Counted from the first letter of the stretch, positions 11,767-25,037 are shown. The stretch: 64,000 nucleotides of DNA from Phallusia mammillata (GCA_003260075.1 QLIY01000062.1:144626-208625); one strand, 5' to 3'. Numbers and translations are program-made. Notes: generated by a model from the letters alone, not told the origin.

Positions 11767-12397
11767 GATTGCGGGGCGAAATTATAGAATAAATTTCAGA
11801 AAAAAAACGACGATCTACAAGCTTAAAACATTCGAACCTGGACGTTCAAAACCCAAAGTTGTTTTGTTCACAAATCACGATTCCCGCTGCCGTCACAAAA
11901 CCACCATCTACCACAAATAGCCACAAACATAAAAAAAAGTCATTTTAGCAAAAAAGTGCACGCTGGAGCAAAAATAAGCATATTACATGAAGGTATAGGT
12001 ATCAATATTAATAAGTTATATGTTTGTTTTGGTCATCTACCACCCTTACTCGGACAAATGTCAGTTAACGGCCGCGGGTTACGCTCAAATTCAACACGCT
12101 GACAAAATAATCGAAAGGCTACTTAAGTATTGCCTGATACGAAACGTATCTCCGACCTTTTCAAACGTTTTGTTTTCGACCACCTTTGTGGCGACAAAAC
12201 CGTATTCAATTTACAATTCGATACCAGTTGCTACAAACAAGTGCTAAACGTTACTTAGAGTTTCGCGTAACTTGTTTTCCGGCGAAAAAAATCTGAAACT
12301 TCCTAAAAAATGGCAAAAAATAGCATAATAATCAAAGAGACCTGCAGATGGTCAAAACCATTTTTACGACGGTGGTACACAAAACATAACATCCTAA

Positions 12398-14991
12398 TTT
12401 TATCTCGACGCGGTGTAGCCCAAATAGGCGTATTTTCAAATTCACTCAACCCGGCTGCAGGACTTTTAAATAAATTAAGCTTGGTATAGCCCAGCGGCCC
12501 TAAAACTGAAGTCCACGGTCCCGTAGGGGAATATGGGCGGCAATTACAGCTTGAGATATTTTGTTTAAAAGCAAACACACAGTTGTTCCCGCGCAAGGTT
12601 TCATATATATAGTCGATTTACTCTATTATCTGTAACCTTAAAAACTTTCCGTGAGCCGTTGCAAAGCTTAAACAAACTAATCGAGGAAAAACAACTGCTG
12701 AATGTAGTAGTGGGAAATGCAAATATTAACTTTCCGTTGTTATATACAGCTTTCGTTTTGCCGAGATATAAACTCTGTTGCAAGGTTGGCGTTGTTTGTG
12801 CGACGAAGGCTGACATGGACGATTTCTAATTTGACGATTTCCAATTCAAAACCGATAACAACCGCTCGTCTTTTGTATCGAGACTGTGATAAAATTAACG
12901 ACGCACTATCACGTGCTTGGTACGTTAGTAAATGAACAAAACCACACTGTTTCGGGAAGAATTAACAACTCCAACAGCGAGCCTGGTGACTCCATCCTCG
13001 CTTCCATTTCCAGTAATTACGTAATCGACTCGAAGTTTCCTGAATTAGCAGCAGCACAAGCAGATTGATTCGAGCAAATATGTGGCTCGTCCCTTCATTT
13101 GCGCCGACTGCCGTACGTACTTGTCGGGTGTCAAGGAAACCCATTGACTATACAAATCGCCGAGGACTGTCAATACGTTGGGAGTGCATGCCAACGCAGT
13201 ATACATTTGCGGTATACAAGCTACGTTTATGAATGGGCAGATGGTTAAACAGTCGCAAAACAGTATCTAGTATTAAGAGTATAAAACTACAGGTTTTATT
13301 TAATTTTGGAAAAAATAACGACGTAATGGCAAAATTCTTCTGATAAAGTCAATAAAGTGAGAAAAAAGTTTACCAATTGATGTTTGCTGTTTAGTGTTGT
13401 AATGTATCCCGTCAGGGTGTCAAGTTTAAGTTTCACAGTCATGGAACGGACTTGACTTAAAAGTAACAAGTTAATTAACTTAACTTGTAGTTTGGATAAA
13501 ACTGTTTTGCTGCAATAACGTTGTGATGTACAGTAAATAGGTTTCGGTTTGTGGAATCTTTGTATTTAGACATAATAAAAGTTATAGTCTGATGGTGGTG
13601 ACAAACTGACCGACTTGTATTTAAGGGGCAAAGATGTTATGTAGCAAAACTATGCAGATTATTTCAGTTTATAAATTGAATCGTAGTTTGTATTCATCAT
13701 ACTTTGTGTTGAGAGAAATGTTTTTATGTGCATTTTTTACCGGAATGTTATCACAACAAAACCCATTGTAATAGCTCCNTTTTATCTCGACGCGGTGTAG
13801 CCCAAATAGGCGTATTTTCAAATTCACTCAACCCGGCTGCAGGACTTTCAAATAAATTAAGCTTGGTATAGCCCAGCGGCCCTAAAACTGAAGTCCACGG
13901 TCCCGTAGGGGAATATGGGCGGCAATTACAGCTTGAGATATTTTGTTTAAAAGCAAACACACAGTTGTTCCCGCGCAAGGTTTCATATATAAGTTATAGT
14001 CGATTTACTCTATTATCTGTAACCTTATAAACTTTCCGTGAGTCGTTGCAAAGCTTAAACAAACTAATCGAGGAAAAACAACTGCTGAATGTAGTAGTGG
14101 GAAATGCAAATATTAACTTTCCGTTGTTATATACAGCTTTCGTTTTGCCGAGATATAAACTCTGTTGCAAGGTTGGCGTTGTTTGTGCGACGAAGGCTGA
14201 CATGGACGATTTCCAATTTGATGATTTCCAATTCAAAACCGATCACAACCGCTCGTCTTTTGTATCGAGACTGTGGTAAAATTAACGACGCACTATCACG
14301 TGCTTGGTACGTTAGTAAATGAACAAAACCACACTGTTTCGGGAAGAATTAACAACTCCAACAGCGAGCCTGGTGACTCCATCCTCGCTTCCATTTCCAG
14401 TAATTACGTAATCGACTCGAAGTTTCCTGAATTAGCAGCAGCACAAGCAGATTGATTCGAGCAAATATGTGGCTCGTCCCTTCATTTGCGCCGACTGCCG
14501 TACGTACTTGTCGGGTGTCAAGGAAACCCATTGACTATACAAATCGCCGAGGAAGTCAATAATGTGAGAAAAAACGAAAGTTTAGCAATTGATGTTTGCT
14601 TTATAGTGTTGTAATGTATCCCGTAAGGGCGTCAAGTTTAAGTTTCACAGTCATGGCACGGACTTGACCTAAAAGTAAGTTAATCAATCGACTTAACTTA
14701 TGGCTTGAATAAAACTGTTTGGCTGCAATAACGTTGTGATGTACAGTAAATAGGTTTCGGTTTGTGGAATCTTTGTATTTAGACATAATAAAAGTTATAG
14801 TCTGATGGTGGTGACAAACTGACCGACTTGTATTTAAGGGGCAAAGATGTTATGTAGCAAAACTATGCAGATTATTTCAGTTTATAAATTGAATCGTAGT
14901 TTATATTCATCATACTTGGTGTTGAGAGAAATGTTTTTATGCGCATTTTTTACCGGAATGTTATCACAACAAAACTCATTTTAAAAGCTCC
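12398..14991. repeat. 1.38-kb tandem duplication with N at the junction
   Basis: Unit A (12398-13778) and unit B (13780-14991) align over their whole length with scattered substitutions and small indels. B lacks about 180 bp present in A (13166-13346). The single N at 13779 sits exactly between the units. Short reading frames are shared by both, but none is recognisable. The pattern fits two haplotypes of one locus placed in tandem by the assembler, or a real recent duplication. Confidence 0.9.
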
Positions 14992-15637
14992 TCGGGTCGA
15001 AGTTTGTCCAAATATTAACTTTCCGTTGTTATACTGTGCTTAGGTAATGTCGCTCCCAGCTCAGTGATCAAGCCATTACAATGAGGTGTAATTAGGTGCA
15101 AACAGGTTTAAATGACCACTTTTGTGCCCAATCAGGCCTACAGCAAAAGCTTTGAGTTTTGTGTGCAAGAAATGCATCCGTAGGTTTATGAAAGAGATTG
15201 ATCCATAGGTTAATTTTGATTTGCAATCAAATGGTTTGTGCTCAACTGCTAATTGTGGTGCCATTGCTGTATACTGGTTTAAGTTTGCGTTAAAGACTGT
15301 TTTTGATTTTTATTCGAAAGCATTTAGGACATAGAAACTTCTAAGTTACGGTTTATTTGTGGTGAAGATATTAGTGCGATAAATCACAAAACTCACTATT
15401 ATACCTAATATATTCGTTTTAACTGTTTGAAGTAAAGCTCTCGTATCGTTATGTCGTAATAACCACACGCTATTTTGTCCCGTTATAAAGCGTGTCCTTT
15501 CACTTGAAAAATACTTGCGGTAAATCTGTTCAAACTTTAATAACTTGCGATCTTGCATTTTCTTTGTTTTGACTGGTGCTATGATTTTATGCCAACGGAT
15601 ATATAGAAAACCAAAACATAGGGTACGTATTGGGGTG

Positions 15638-16029
15638 TCATTTATTAGTACAGTAGAGAATCATTGTAAGATTAAAATCCTGCATTTTTTGTGACTTTGC
15701 GATGTGATTGTAGACTTTCCATTGTATAGAGTCTAAATTTACATCTTTGTTAATTTAGTTCAGGTTAGCAATGCAGCAATAATAGGCGAGTAAATTTTCC
15801 TTTTTGTATTAAGCCGTCTAAAAAAAGGGGGGGGGGCTCATTTACTAGTGCAGTAAAGAAATTTGTAAGATTAAAATCCTGCATTTTTTGTGACTTTGCG
15901 ATGTGATTGTAGACTTTCGGATAGTATTGCAGAGTCTAAATTTACATCTTTGTTAATTTAGTTCAGGTTAGCAATGCAGCAATAATAGGCGAGTAAATTT
16001 TCCTTTTTGTATTAAGCCGTCTAAAAAAA
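15638..16029. repeat. Direct duplication around G10 run
   Basis: Copy 1 (15638-15826) and copy 2 (15838-16029) are about 190 bp each, with a few substitutions and small indels. They are separated by exactly ten G (15827-15836). Confidence 0.92.
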
Positions 16030-17395
16030 TTCACTTTGCACATCGGACTATGCGTAAACGGTGTATGTGCCTCAAGGCAAACACCAGGTACAAAAATACA
16101 AAGAAATCAGAGACTTGTTTACTTGGCAAACGATACAACCCTATTCACTCTACAACATTCAAATGGCAAAGAAAGGATTTCGCAAAGAAACGGTTTTCTC
16201 TGTTGGGTTTAGCACACAAACCAGCAGGATATAATCACCACCCAAAATTCAGCATTTCAGTTTTCTAACAGGCTTGCGCATGTTGACCATTGTGTTTATC
16301 GCAGACACCCTTGATTGCTTCACATGTCAATTTGACTGAGGGAAACGCTCGCCTGAACAAACCACATCATCACCTATAAATATAGTTAGTGACGTATTTG
16401 ACAAACTACTTGACGTCTGCAAGGGAATGTTTGAAATACTGGTTCTCTTTCGCCATAACACGTCGGTTGAAGGCCCACTAGTGTACAGTGTATATAAACC
16501 AGAAAATCCATGCTAAGAAAACAGGACCCAATGGACCGTTTATCAAGTGATGTCCATTTTCCGCCTGGTTGGACAGTGCTCATAGCGTCCAAGCAACACC
16601 CCGAAGAGGCGATTGTTTTCAAAAGGACTTGTAATGTACTAGTAATAGCGCATCGTTAAGAGCCTGCTGAACACATACATCCGGGCAATTTAGATCAGGC
16701 CGGCGTTAAATCATGACCTAAAACAATTAGCTGGCCCATTGTGAGTTTTTTGTATACCTAGTCTCAATCACTGGTATCGCATTGTGACGAAACATTTGAT
16801 TATTTTAACGACAATAGTTGTCATAACAAAGAGCAGACCGGCTCCTATTAACAACAGTCAATCGGTGATTTGTTTTGTCTTTGAACACAGGAGCACGTCC
16901 GAGACTGACTGTGACAATAGTGTTGTTTTTCCCCAACGTATACACGCTCTTATCAATAGAATTATGGTTAGGTAAAGCGTAAAGATGGGGTTTAACTAAC
17001 AAGCAAGGCTTTAGTACAGTCTTTAGTCGTACAGGCCGCGCACCGACAGGCCTTTCGAGTTGCTGGGCATAGCAAATATTGGATCGCTTATTCATCTGGT
17101 TTTGTTGGCCGTTTTCGAAAACTCAAGGGCTCAGTGCATATTCAAGAAACGCCCTGGTTCTGTTTGCACTCTTGGAAGATCTATTTGTGATATGCCAGCA
17201 TCTTGTACTGAGCATATAGGGGATGGTAGAGAAATTATTTCAGGATTTGAAGTTTTCTGCACTGTCAAATTCAAATTGCAAAGGAGAATTATTTAATGGA
17301 TTATTTTAATTTTGTTGCTAAAATTAAGTTGGATGGCGTGATTTTCAAACCTTATGTATTAGATTCGATGTACCTCGAATAAACACCTCGCTACA

Positions 17396-17507
17396 GTCTT
17401 GTCACATCATTAATGTGAGTGATATTTGCACTAGAAATTAATTGGGGGGGGGGGAGATTGTCTTGTCACATCATTAATGTGAGTGATATTTGCACTAGAA
17501 ATTAATT
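17396..17507. repeat. Direct duplication around G11 run
   Basis: The 48-bp copies at 17396-17443 and 17460-17507 are essentially identical. They flank eleven G (17444-17454). Confidence 0.92.
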
Positions 17508-18344
17508 TCTTGGCCGAAGACCTTACTTATAAATCGGACTGTACTTTGTGTACAGTTTCGATTTATCGATATCAAGTCGTGTTTCAGGAAAGCAACATAT
17601 GTAAAACAAGGAATCAGTATGTTTGACTTGCAGTGTTAAGAGTTTAACGTCCAGTATAGTTAGTGTTCTTCCGATTTTTTTCAGTTTTTTGTTTAAAGTT
17701 TCAAATTGTATATATTATGCTTGTTGCTTTACCTGTACAGGGCAGATATAATTATGTCACGGTTTACGGTACGCATATAAAACGTAACATAAAATTATGT
17801 TTGCTTACATGTGTTTTCGATCCCGAAATACAGAACTGCTTGCCTAGTGTCATGTCAGGCCAGTACTTTCGTTTTTGAAAAAAACTCATCTTTTTACGGT
17901 AGTTTGGGATTCAGCTTTTTAAAACGTCTTTATGTCAAACTTGTGCTGTTAAAGTGACATCCAGTTATAAATTTATGTTGCCTAGGTATTGCTGTTTCTT
18001 ATTAGTTGCCGGTTTTCTTTGTATCCGTGCCATGCTTGAAATTCTAAGTACGTTCTAACTGGTGAACAACTGACTTGTTTTGTCTATATTCAGTGTTGAC
18101 GATAGATAGGTTTCGTTGGACAGTCCCTCTATCTTTAGATCTTGCTTTTTGCAGGTTTTTTAAATTTTCTCACAATTAAAGTGTGCAAATATTTAGAAAC
18201 GTCGAAGCCAGAAAGTGTTACGTACAGCAAAGGGATACAGAATGTGAAGTTGGCATTTTAGTCAGTTCGCAAAATTATATGTACACAAGTCAGAATTAAT
18301 AAGACACGAGGTTTGCCGGTTATTAAATTCAATAGTCAAATAAT

Positions 18345-18498
18345 AGATATATGCCCATTATCTCAAATGTATATTGCAAGGAAAAAGAAATGAAAATGTC
18401 CTTTGTCTTCACGGGGGGGGGGCAGATATATGCCCATTAGCCTATCTCAAAATGTATATTGCAAGGAAAAAGAAATGAAAATGTCCTTTGTCTTCACG
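18345..18498. repeat. Direct duplication around G10 run
   Basis: Copies at 18345-18412 and 18424-18498 flank ten G (18413-18422). Copy 2 has a few extra bases near its start. Confidence 0.92.
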
Positions 18499-21400
18499 CT
18501 GTTAATGGGTTTTAATGTTCCAACCTGTCGCAAAAAGTCTTTAGGTTTTTATCACAGAAAAGTCCCTTAAGCCATTTTATTGAAAGCTCTTTTTGTTTGC
18601 GCAAATCTTGAATCAAATGTCGGCAAAGTTACAGTCCAAAAAACAACACGCAAATCCACGGTAATAATTTGTTTTAACTTGTGTAGAATTAGATACCTAA
18701 ATAGTATGGTAATGTTGTATTTAAAAATTTAAATTACTGTAAACATGTGGGCTGCTATCATATAGTTGCAAAAGAGCATCTTTTAGAGAACCGCAACCAA
18801 AAATGTAATTTTCCAAATCTCACAAGAAACAAAGGCCATTCATTTATGTACGTTTGAGGGTACAGTTGGAGTCTGTCTGAATCCCAAACTTAACAAAATA
18901 GCGTAGAAATATTTTGTCTTTCTTTAGTTTGTGTTCTGTGCGACTGCCAAAAAAACGACAGCGAATAGCAAATGTAAATAACCGTGAGTGGAGAAATGTC
19001 TTTGCATTGTCCATTGCGCCCATATATCTTCAAACAGATCTTCGTTGTTTGTTTACTCATGATAAGCGTAACTACAGGCACACAAAGTAAACGCAAAGCA
19101 CGTCGTATGTCACTTAGTTTCCAAAAATAGCCCTTAAGTGTTTTGAGGCTATGATAATCCAAGTTTGTCAAGTCTACGTATATTAATTTTGTACTAGCGA
19201 GAAAAGAGGTTAGTTAAAATTATCATAGATTATGAAACAATTTCGTTCCAGTTTTCACTTCACATTTTATGTATGAAAACAAAAGTGTATTGTTTTGTGT
19301 TGTCTCGCCTAAGCAGAATGGTAAATATCCGGCAGGCGGCGGTAAAGAGGTTGCTACTTCAACTACAGTTCTTCGATATTCTTCTGGTTAATAAAAAATG
19401 TCGCAAGTAGATCCAACTTAAACGTTTCTACAAACAAGTAATCACAGAAATTTTGTTGTGTGCTATTTGATTGTGACGTAATAAACACTTCCTCGCTTCG
19501 ATGAGTCACATAGTTTCGTGGATTTTCCATATCTTGTTGTTAAATCACTTTTACGGCGCCGTTGGGATGTGGGTTTATGGCTTTAACAAACAATACGAAT
19601 GTCTGGGAACTATTTCCGTCATGATCTCACCTTTTACTAAACCCTTTTCCACACATGACTAGCTTGTTCGAATTGTACGTTATAGCATGACGTGGGCAAG
19701 TTCAGAGAAAATTTTTGACATCATATCTACAATAAATCGATAATAGTTTTGCTGTAATATACGTTTAATGTTGACATTTTTTTCCGATTTCGTAGCGTGC
19801 TTCATCGGTTTATGTTTTGCGTTAAACCAAAAATAAAACTATGTGAGTCACTTAATTTGAATGCCCTGATAAGCCTTATTTTAAAATTGTTTACCACTAA
19901 GCTTTTATAATTCGGCTTTGTTTAAATTTAATCAACACATTTTTATTTTTACGATGCCTTATTCTTTGTATAGTATTAAACAGCACAAATGGTCTTCCCA
20001 GAAACCATTTCGATGTATAAACACGAAATTACAATCAAATCAGAAATTAAAACAATTTTAATTCATACTTTAAGAACACCCGTCAAATTTCCGGTAATAA
20101 TTAATTTCATTTTTTCTTAACATCAATTAAGCACGTTAACAGTAAGCATCGCTGTCTGAAGGTTGCGGTGTAGTAGTTGGTTTTTGGAGTAATCCCTTGG
20201 TTTTCGTACAAACAAACCTTATCCTCAACGTTAAGTTGTAAAATCAAACATTGCTTACTTAGGTCTGTTGTAACTCGCTTTTTTGTTGTTCGATAATGAA
20301 TGCATGAATCATACTGCGCAAAAAACTATTTTAATTGATCAAAAAGGGTTTGTTATTTCGTCTAATACTAAATGTTTCCAGCCTTGAGGTTGCCCCATAA
20401 TAAAAGTAACCGTAACCATAAAACCTAATCAGTTTGCACAAGGTTGGCCACAGTCGACATGTCGGAACACCCAGTTTCAACTTCAAAACGTCACGATTTT
20501 TAACTGAGTTTTTGTTCCCATTTCATCACCAACAAATTCGTGGTTTCAATTTCCAAACCTCACGTCTACTGCATGTGCGGTCCTCTGACCTTTAAGGCTA
20601 ATTTGGCCGCTGGATAACCCACTTTTCCTAAACTGACACCTTTATTTCATGGGAAATCCGTAAGGACCACCGAGGAAGTAGGCAAACGTGTTCCAGGTGT
20701 GTTTTGTCTTGATGGGTTTTGACACGGATTATGACATCACAGTACCTTGTATTGTGACGCTATAAATCCAAAAAGTGCAACTGGGAATTGGTGACTACAC
20801 AGTGCGCGGTAAACAGATGCTGGATTAGTGTTATTGGTTTGGCTTTAACGCGTTCAGTTGATTTTATTGATTAGTTTACCGTTTTGTCCTTGAGATAATA
20901 CAATTTTCACAATAGGCCTACACCCTTGTACAAGATATAGTGGTTTGTCATTTGACGCTGCTTGAACAAGGACGTTCCTCCTACCTCCTCATATAATGGC
21001 ATAATTGTACCGTTTTCGATTACTTTTGTGCTTATTCAAGACCGCGACTCAAACCAAGTGCTTGCACAGAATAAACAACGGTGTCAACGTGCTTTGCCAT
21101 TACGTTATAATGTCTTCAGATAGCCATATTACTTGCTTTGCGTATATGAGCAGTTTACTGTAGGCATACGAACCTGTTTCGCCCGTTAAAATTGTGTGCT
21201 CGCAATGAACTGTTTGAAAAGCGCCTTTTGTGCTTTGGCAACGGCAAACACTGACCCCGAACAGTAATAGATCTGGTTATTACGTCACAGGGTTGTAAAT
21301 TTGATCAAGGAAATTTTCAGGTGTATGTTGTAGACTTCTTGTTGTTCGGTTGACGGTGTAAGTGGTTTTACATTGCAGTAATTGTATCAACTTACTTCTT

Positions 21401-21841
21401 GTTAGAATGACTTTTACTCATTGTCAACACACATAACAATTGCACTTGTATGGGCTTAGAAGAAGTTTTGTACCTGTCACCTGTGTAGTGAAGATATTTT
21501 GCCATGCCTTTGCTGCTTACGTTTCGCTTACGTGTATATTAGGTTAGTGTAACGTCAACAACTAGTAACACGATTTTTTGGAGCAACACTACATTACTGT
21601 ACTTTAGTAGTTGTGTGTGGGCTACCTCAGGTTGTTTTGGCTTTCAATTATTTTTAGACACAGAAGGAGTGGTTTATATTTAAAACACTCCAGTAGAAAT
21701 GCCAAATGTTTTTGAAAGTACGTACGGTCGTAAAAAGGTAATTTTTTTATATTTGACTATTGTCTTGTCAATATTAACCTGATTTTAGTCAAGTTTTGTG
21801 CGTATAAACCTAGAACGTCAGTTAGTGGGCTAGGCCTATAG

Positions 21842-22223
21842 CAGTTATTTTCAGCCGGCATTTCGCGTAACACTATTGTTCCGTGAAAGATAGTCAGGTG
21901 TTCCGCACGAAATTGATTAGTTTAACTAGTGTTCCATGGAACACCGGTCGAAAATTAATGGTTTAGTAGTGAGCGTAAATAGCTTTTCTTTTATGAAAGT
22001 AATTCCACTATCACCAGTTTGAAAGTTTCATTGTGATTTGATTCATTTGTTGTATTAATAAAGGTTCTTTGCGTAATACTAAAAATGTAATTGTGTATGA
22101 GCTTGTTGTAACTATAATTACAATACAGTAGTCTAGCGTCATTATAAAATTTCGTTCGGTGTTCCGCAGGTATTTTTTAATGCATCCAGTGTTTCATGGC
22201 CTGAAATAGGTTAAAAAACACTG
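21842..22223. mobile_element. Old hAT-like MITE (382 bp)
   Basis: The left end CAGTTATTTTCAGCC and the right end (read inward, CAGTGTTTTTTAACC) form a degenerate inverted repeat. Flanking octamers GCCTATAG and GGCTATAA match at six of eight positions. Internal 'gtgttccg' motifs recur near both ends. It is diverged, hence the lower confidence. Confidence 0.5.
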
Positions 22224-23142
22224 GGCTATAAATTTCTGCAACAACCGTAATAGGTATATAGCTGGGGAGCAAAAAAAACAAGTCATGCCTCTCAGTTCAG
22301 ATTAAACGGTTTGGTTTTAATCGATTTTGTGAGTGATGAACTGAAGTACCTGTGTGCTTGCCTAGCGAATAAATTATTTATCAAAGTGAACGAACACAAT
22401 AAGTTCAGGTATGGCAGGAAACGAGCGCTAGCGGGATTTTCTGATACAGGCACACGAACCAAAGTTTGTAAACCTTAATAAATTTGCATTTAAATTTTGG
22501 ATTAGGTGTATCCAAGGAACTGACATTGTACCTTAAACAGAGCTATTGTAAACCATTCTTTTAGTCTCGTAAAGTATAAATTAAGAGTAGATTTAATATA
22601 CTCTTTTATAGCCTTTGGTCCTGCTAACGGCAACTTCTTAAACAAGGTATTCGGCAGTTTATTGTAGTAAAAAGGCAAAGCGGTGTTTGACATAGGGAAG
22701 AACTTTACAAGAATCAGCAGTATAAAGTATATGCTCGCCACACATCTGCAGTGTCAGTGCGAGTTATGTACAAACGCTAAGATAAGCACATTGGTTCATT
22801 TAACTGTGTAAGCTTCCGTGGTGTATAGTGGTACATATGGCATAAGATTTTTGGTGAGACAATGGTCATAGTGATTTTTTTTGTGGTGTCGTTGTAAGAA
22901 TGTAACTTTAGTGTCATAATTTTGGTCTGAAACAATATGTGGTACAAAAATCATTTCGAGAAATACCTGACTGATACACAAAAGCAATATCTGGTAATTT
23001 ACCTGAACCAATTGATTCAAAACGAAAACGCACACATCAAAACAAAAACAAGTGCACAATGAAGAAAATAATTTCGAACACTAAATTATAATAAGTTACA
23101 AAAAAAAAAAAAACTGCTAATCGTGTCCCGCGGAATTCCTTT
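22224..23142. other. Non-coding stretch downstream of the secreted-protein gene
   Basis: A minus-strand frame at 22502-22741 has a run vaguely like the C-terminus of LINE reverse transcriptases, but it is too weak to call. An A-rich run at 23100-23112 precedes the 3' end of the minus-strand gene. Confidence 0.4.
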
Positions 23143-24599
23143 TTATTTCCACCGAATTCCGTAATTACTTCCGTCTACGTGCGTGGTCGTTAATTCGAGG
23201 TACGGTGCGCCGTGTACAACCACTCCGTTCCTTTGACATTTAACTATTGCGCGAGTGCGCTTTCGTCGGCATATGACAGCCATCTGGAGGTTTGGGAGTC
23301 GCCACGAGGCCAGAGTCGGTAGGTCCAAAGCGTGGCGGTTTTCCGTGGCGTTTTCCTCCGTCGCGGCGTTTCTGCGCGCCATTCCGGTTTTTGTTACATC
23401 AAACCGGTAACGTTTTATGGTGCTGGCTGAGCGAAGGCGTCCAGAACGGTTAAGGTCACCACCGGGAATGTATTCCAGCCAAAACTTTCCGCGCGCCACA
23501 ATCAGAGGCACCGAACTTGCCGTTGATTCGCGCACAAGTATTGGAATAATCTCCACATCGCGTCGCTGGTAGTAGCCGTGGCGCGTACGGCTGCTACGAG
23601 GCTGTTGCCGTCGCGTAGCAACCGATCTATGCTCGAAGTTGACGTAGATCTTGGCTGATCGCAGGCGTAGACTGGATTCTGTGGAGCGTATAGATGAGGT
23701 GTCGTATGATACCACGTTTCGATTCCTGCCGTCTGCGCAGTAAACAAGCAACGATTAGATCTCAATTTCCTAGTTGCTCGCTGATAACGACTTGATCTGT
23801 TTTGAGCGACAACAGCTTCTGAGGTCAAATTTTGCGTTGATCAAACAAATATGGTTTAACCAAACGGATGTTTTAGAATAATCCGTCTCGAAATATAGCG
23901 ATAAACGTGCACTGCGTGTGATAATGTCACGGCAAAATTAAAGTTTTGCCGTCGTGGAAGGTAAACAGCACTTAAGAGCTGATGACATTATGCTTTCGCT
24001 TCAGAGCACTTGAGCTATGCACAACTTGCCAACTGGACCAAATCCAATTTCTTATTTTACATTTCTTGCCAATGTTTCACTATACAATGGGTCAACAAGA
24101 CAAAATAGTAAATATATACAATAACAAAAAATTCTGTGGCAGTGAAAAAGTAAAAAAAATATATTTTGGTAAAAAATTTTTTTTAGCGATTTTAGAGTTT
24201 TTCTAGAATACAAAAACAAACAAAATCATTGTTCAACTCACCTCTTCTAACATAAGCCACAGGAGCAACAATGATCGTATCTCCATAGGATGCAGGAAAG
24301 GAGTAAGCTGGAACGCTGAGCAACGTGCTATTTTCCATTTCAGTAACTTGTAATCTTCGCCGTCCTGCAGCACGCTTTGAATGTTTCTTGCTTCCTAGTT
24401 CCCCAACCCCGACTGTGCGTTGCATTTCTTGTGATGCAAAACTAAGTGAACTTTCTGCATTGTCTTTTAATGAAGGCAATCCGGCATCTACTTTATGGTT
24501 GGGCTTCGGAGATCGGATTCGGCCGGTTTCGGAGACTCGAATCCCCGCCAAAGTCAAGGCCAGGAGGCAAAGAGAGCGCATTGATAGTTCCGCCATCAT
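23143..24599 (-). CDS. Unrecognised basic secreted protein, two exons
   Basis: I do not recognise the family. Exon 1 is 24599-24242 and exon 2 is 23732-23143. The donor (aagag|gtgagt) and acceptor (tgcgcag|acgg) join in phase 1 and give 315 residues. The N-terminus, MMAELSMRSLCLLALTLAGI, is a clear signal peptide. After it come polar sequence and basic clusters of convertase type (KKHSKR, GRRR, AYVRR), then an Arg-rich region with RRDVEIIPILV and GKFWLEYIPGGD. Only a few cysteines are present, so it is not a cystine-knot ligand. Exon 2 is much richer in G+C than its surroundings, as expected for coding DNA. Competing open frames exist in exon 2, but only this one fits the donor phase and runs nearly 200 codons. 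A TATA box and bZIP sites lie upstream. It could be a prohormone or matrix protein (inference). Confidence 0.55.
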
Positions 24600-24786
24600 C
24601 AATCCTGTCTAAACTGATTCTGATCTTGCGTAAACACACGAAATGGCTTGGTGCTGGAAAACAAGGCGACCGATTGATTCTCGTCGACCCAAACAAATCA
24701 AAGTCAAGTCTTCTTCCGGGCGCTTTGAGATGTGATTATCCTACTGCTTGGCTCTCAAATGCAACCTCCACGAAGCTTGCTTCTTC

Positions 24787-24794
24787 TTTATATA
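24787..24794 (-). promoter_or_regulatory. TATA box (TATATAAA) of the secreted-protein gene
   Basis: The minus strand reads ATTATATAAAGAAG here, about 190 bp upstream of the ATG at 24599. Start of transcription would fall near 24760, leaving a 5' UTR of about 160 nt. Clear TATA elements are not evident at the other genes of the window. Confidence 0.6.
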
Positions 24795-25001
24795 ATCCCT
24801 GCAGGCCTTGGCACGGTGCATGAACTGTGTCGCTTCCCCTTTTTCCCTAGAGCCAGTGCTATATTGTCAGGATAAACCTAATAACTGCGTATCTGGGAAC
24901 ACCTATATCGTTAGCTGTGAAGATAAATGAGCAAAGTCGTTAGTCGGCTCCGCCAAACCCGAAATAACGTTGATCACAAAGGAAAAGCTATTACTGTGAT
25001 T

Positions 25002-25037
25002 TGACTCATGACGTGCATAAAGCTTCCATTACGTAAT
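25002..25037. promoter_or_regulatory. bZIP-site cluster (AP-1, CRE-like, C/EBP-like)
   Basis: Within 36 bp lie TGACTCA (25002-25008), TGACGTG (25009-25015) and the palindrome ATTACGTAAT (25028-25037). They are about 210-250 bp upstream of the minus-strand TATA box and about 400 bp before the weak + strand exon candidate at 25440. This arrangement is typical of inducible promoters bound by Fos/Jun, CREB/ATF or C/EBP-family factors (family knowledge; occupancy is not shown). Confidence 0.5.

Larger units (their letters stand above)
9644..12397. other. Intergenic region with MITE and weak exon candidates
   Basis: It contains a TA-flanked MITE (9827-10115), two isolated exon-like starts (10526 on +, 11766 on -) and a single N at 11712. 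A repeat-like stretch of 'gatgcgat' motifs lies at about 10681-10800. No complete gene can be assembled. Confidence 0.5.
14992..21841. other. Gene-poor, AT-rich stretch
   Basis: No ORF with codon structure, splice support or recognised motif. It holds three homopolymer-junction duplications (15638-16029, 17396-17507, 18345-18498), an LTR-end remnant near 17367-17393 and a TATA-like motif near 20761 below a TGACATCA. A short exon-like frame, MPNVFESTYGRKK, at 21699-21738 ends in a donor AAG|GTAATT, but no partner exon is convincing. Confidence 0.5.

Noticed and set aside
12020-12247. 75-codon open frame on the + strand
   Set aside because: No start context, splice support or recognisable motif; length is within chance for this base composition.
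22502-22741. Minus-strand frame resembling a LINE reverse-transcriptase tail
   Set aside because: Similarity is only to a general pattern of charged and aromatic residues; no catalytic motif and no 3' tail structure.
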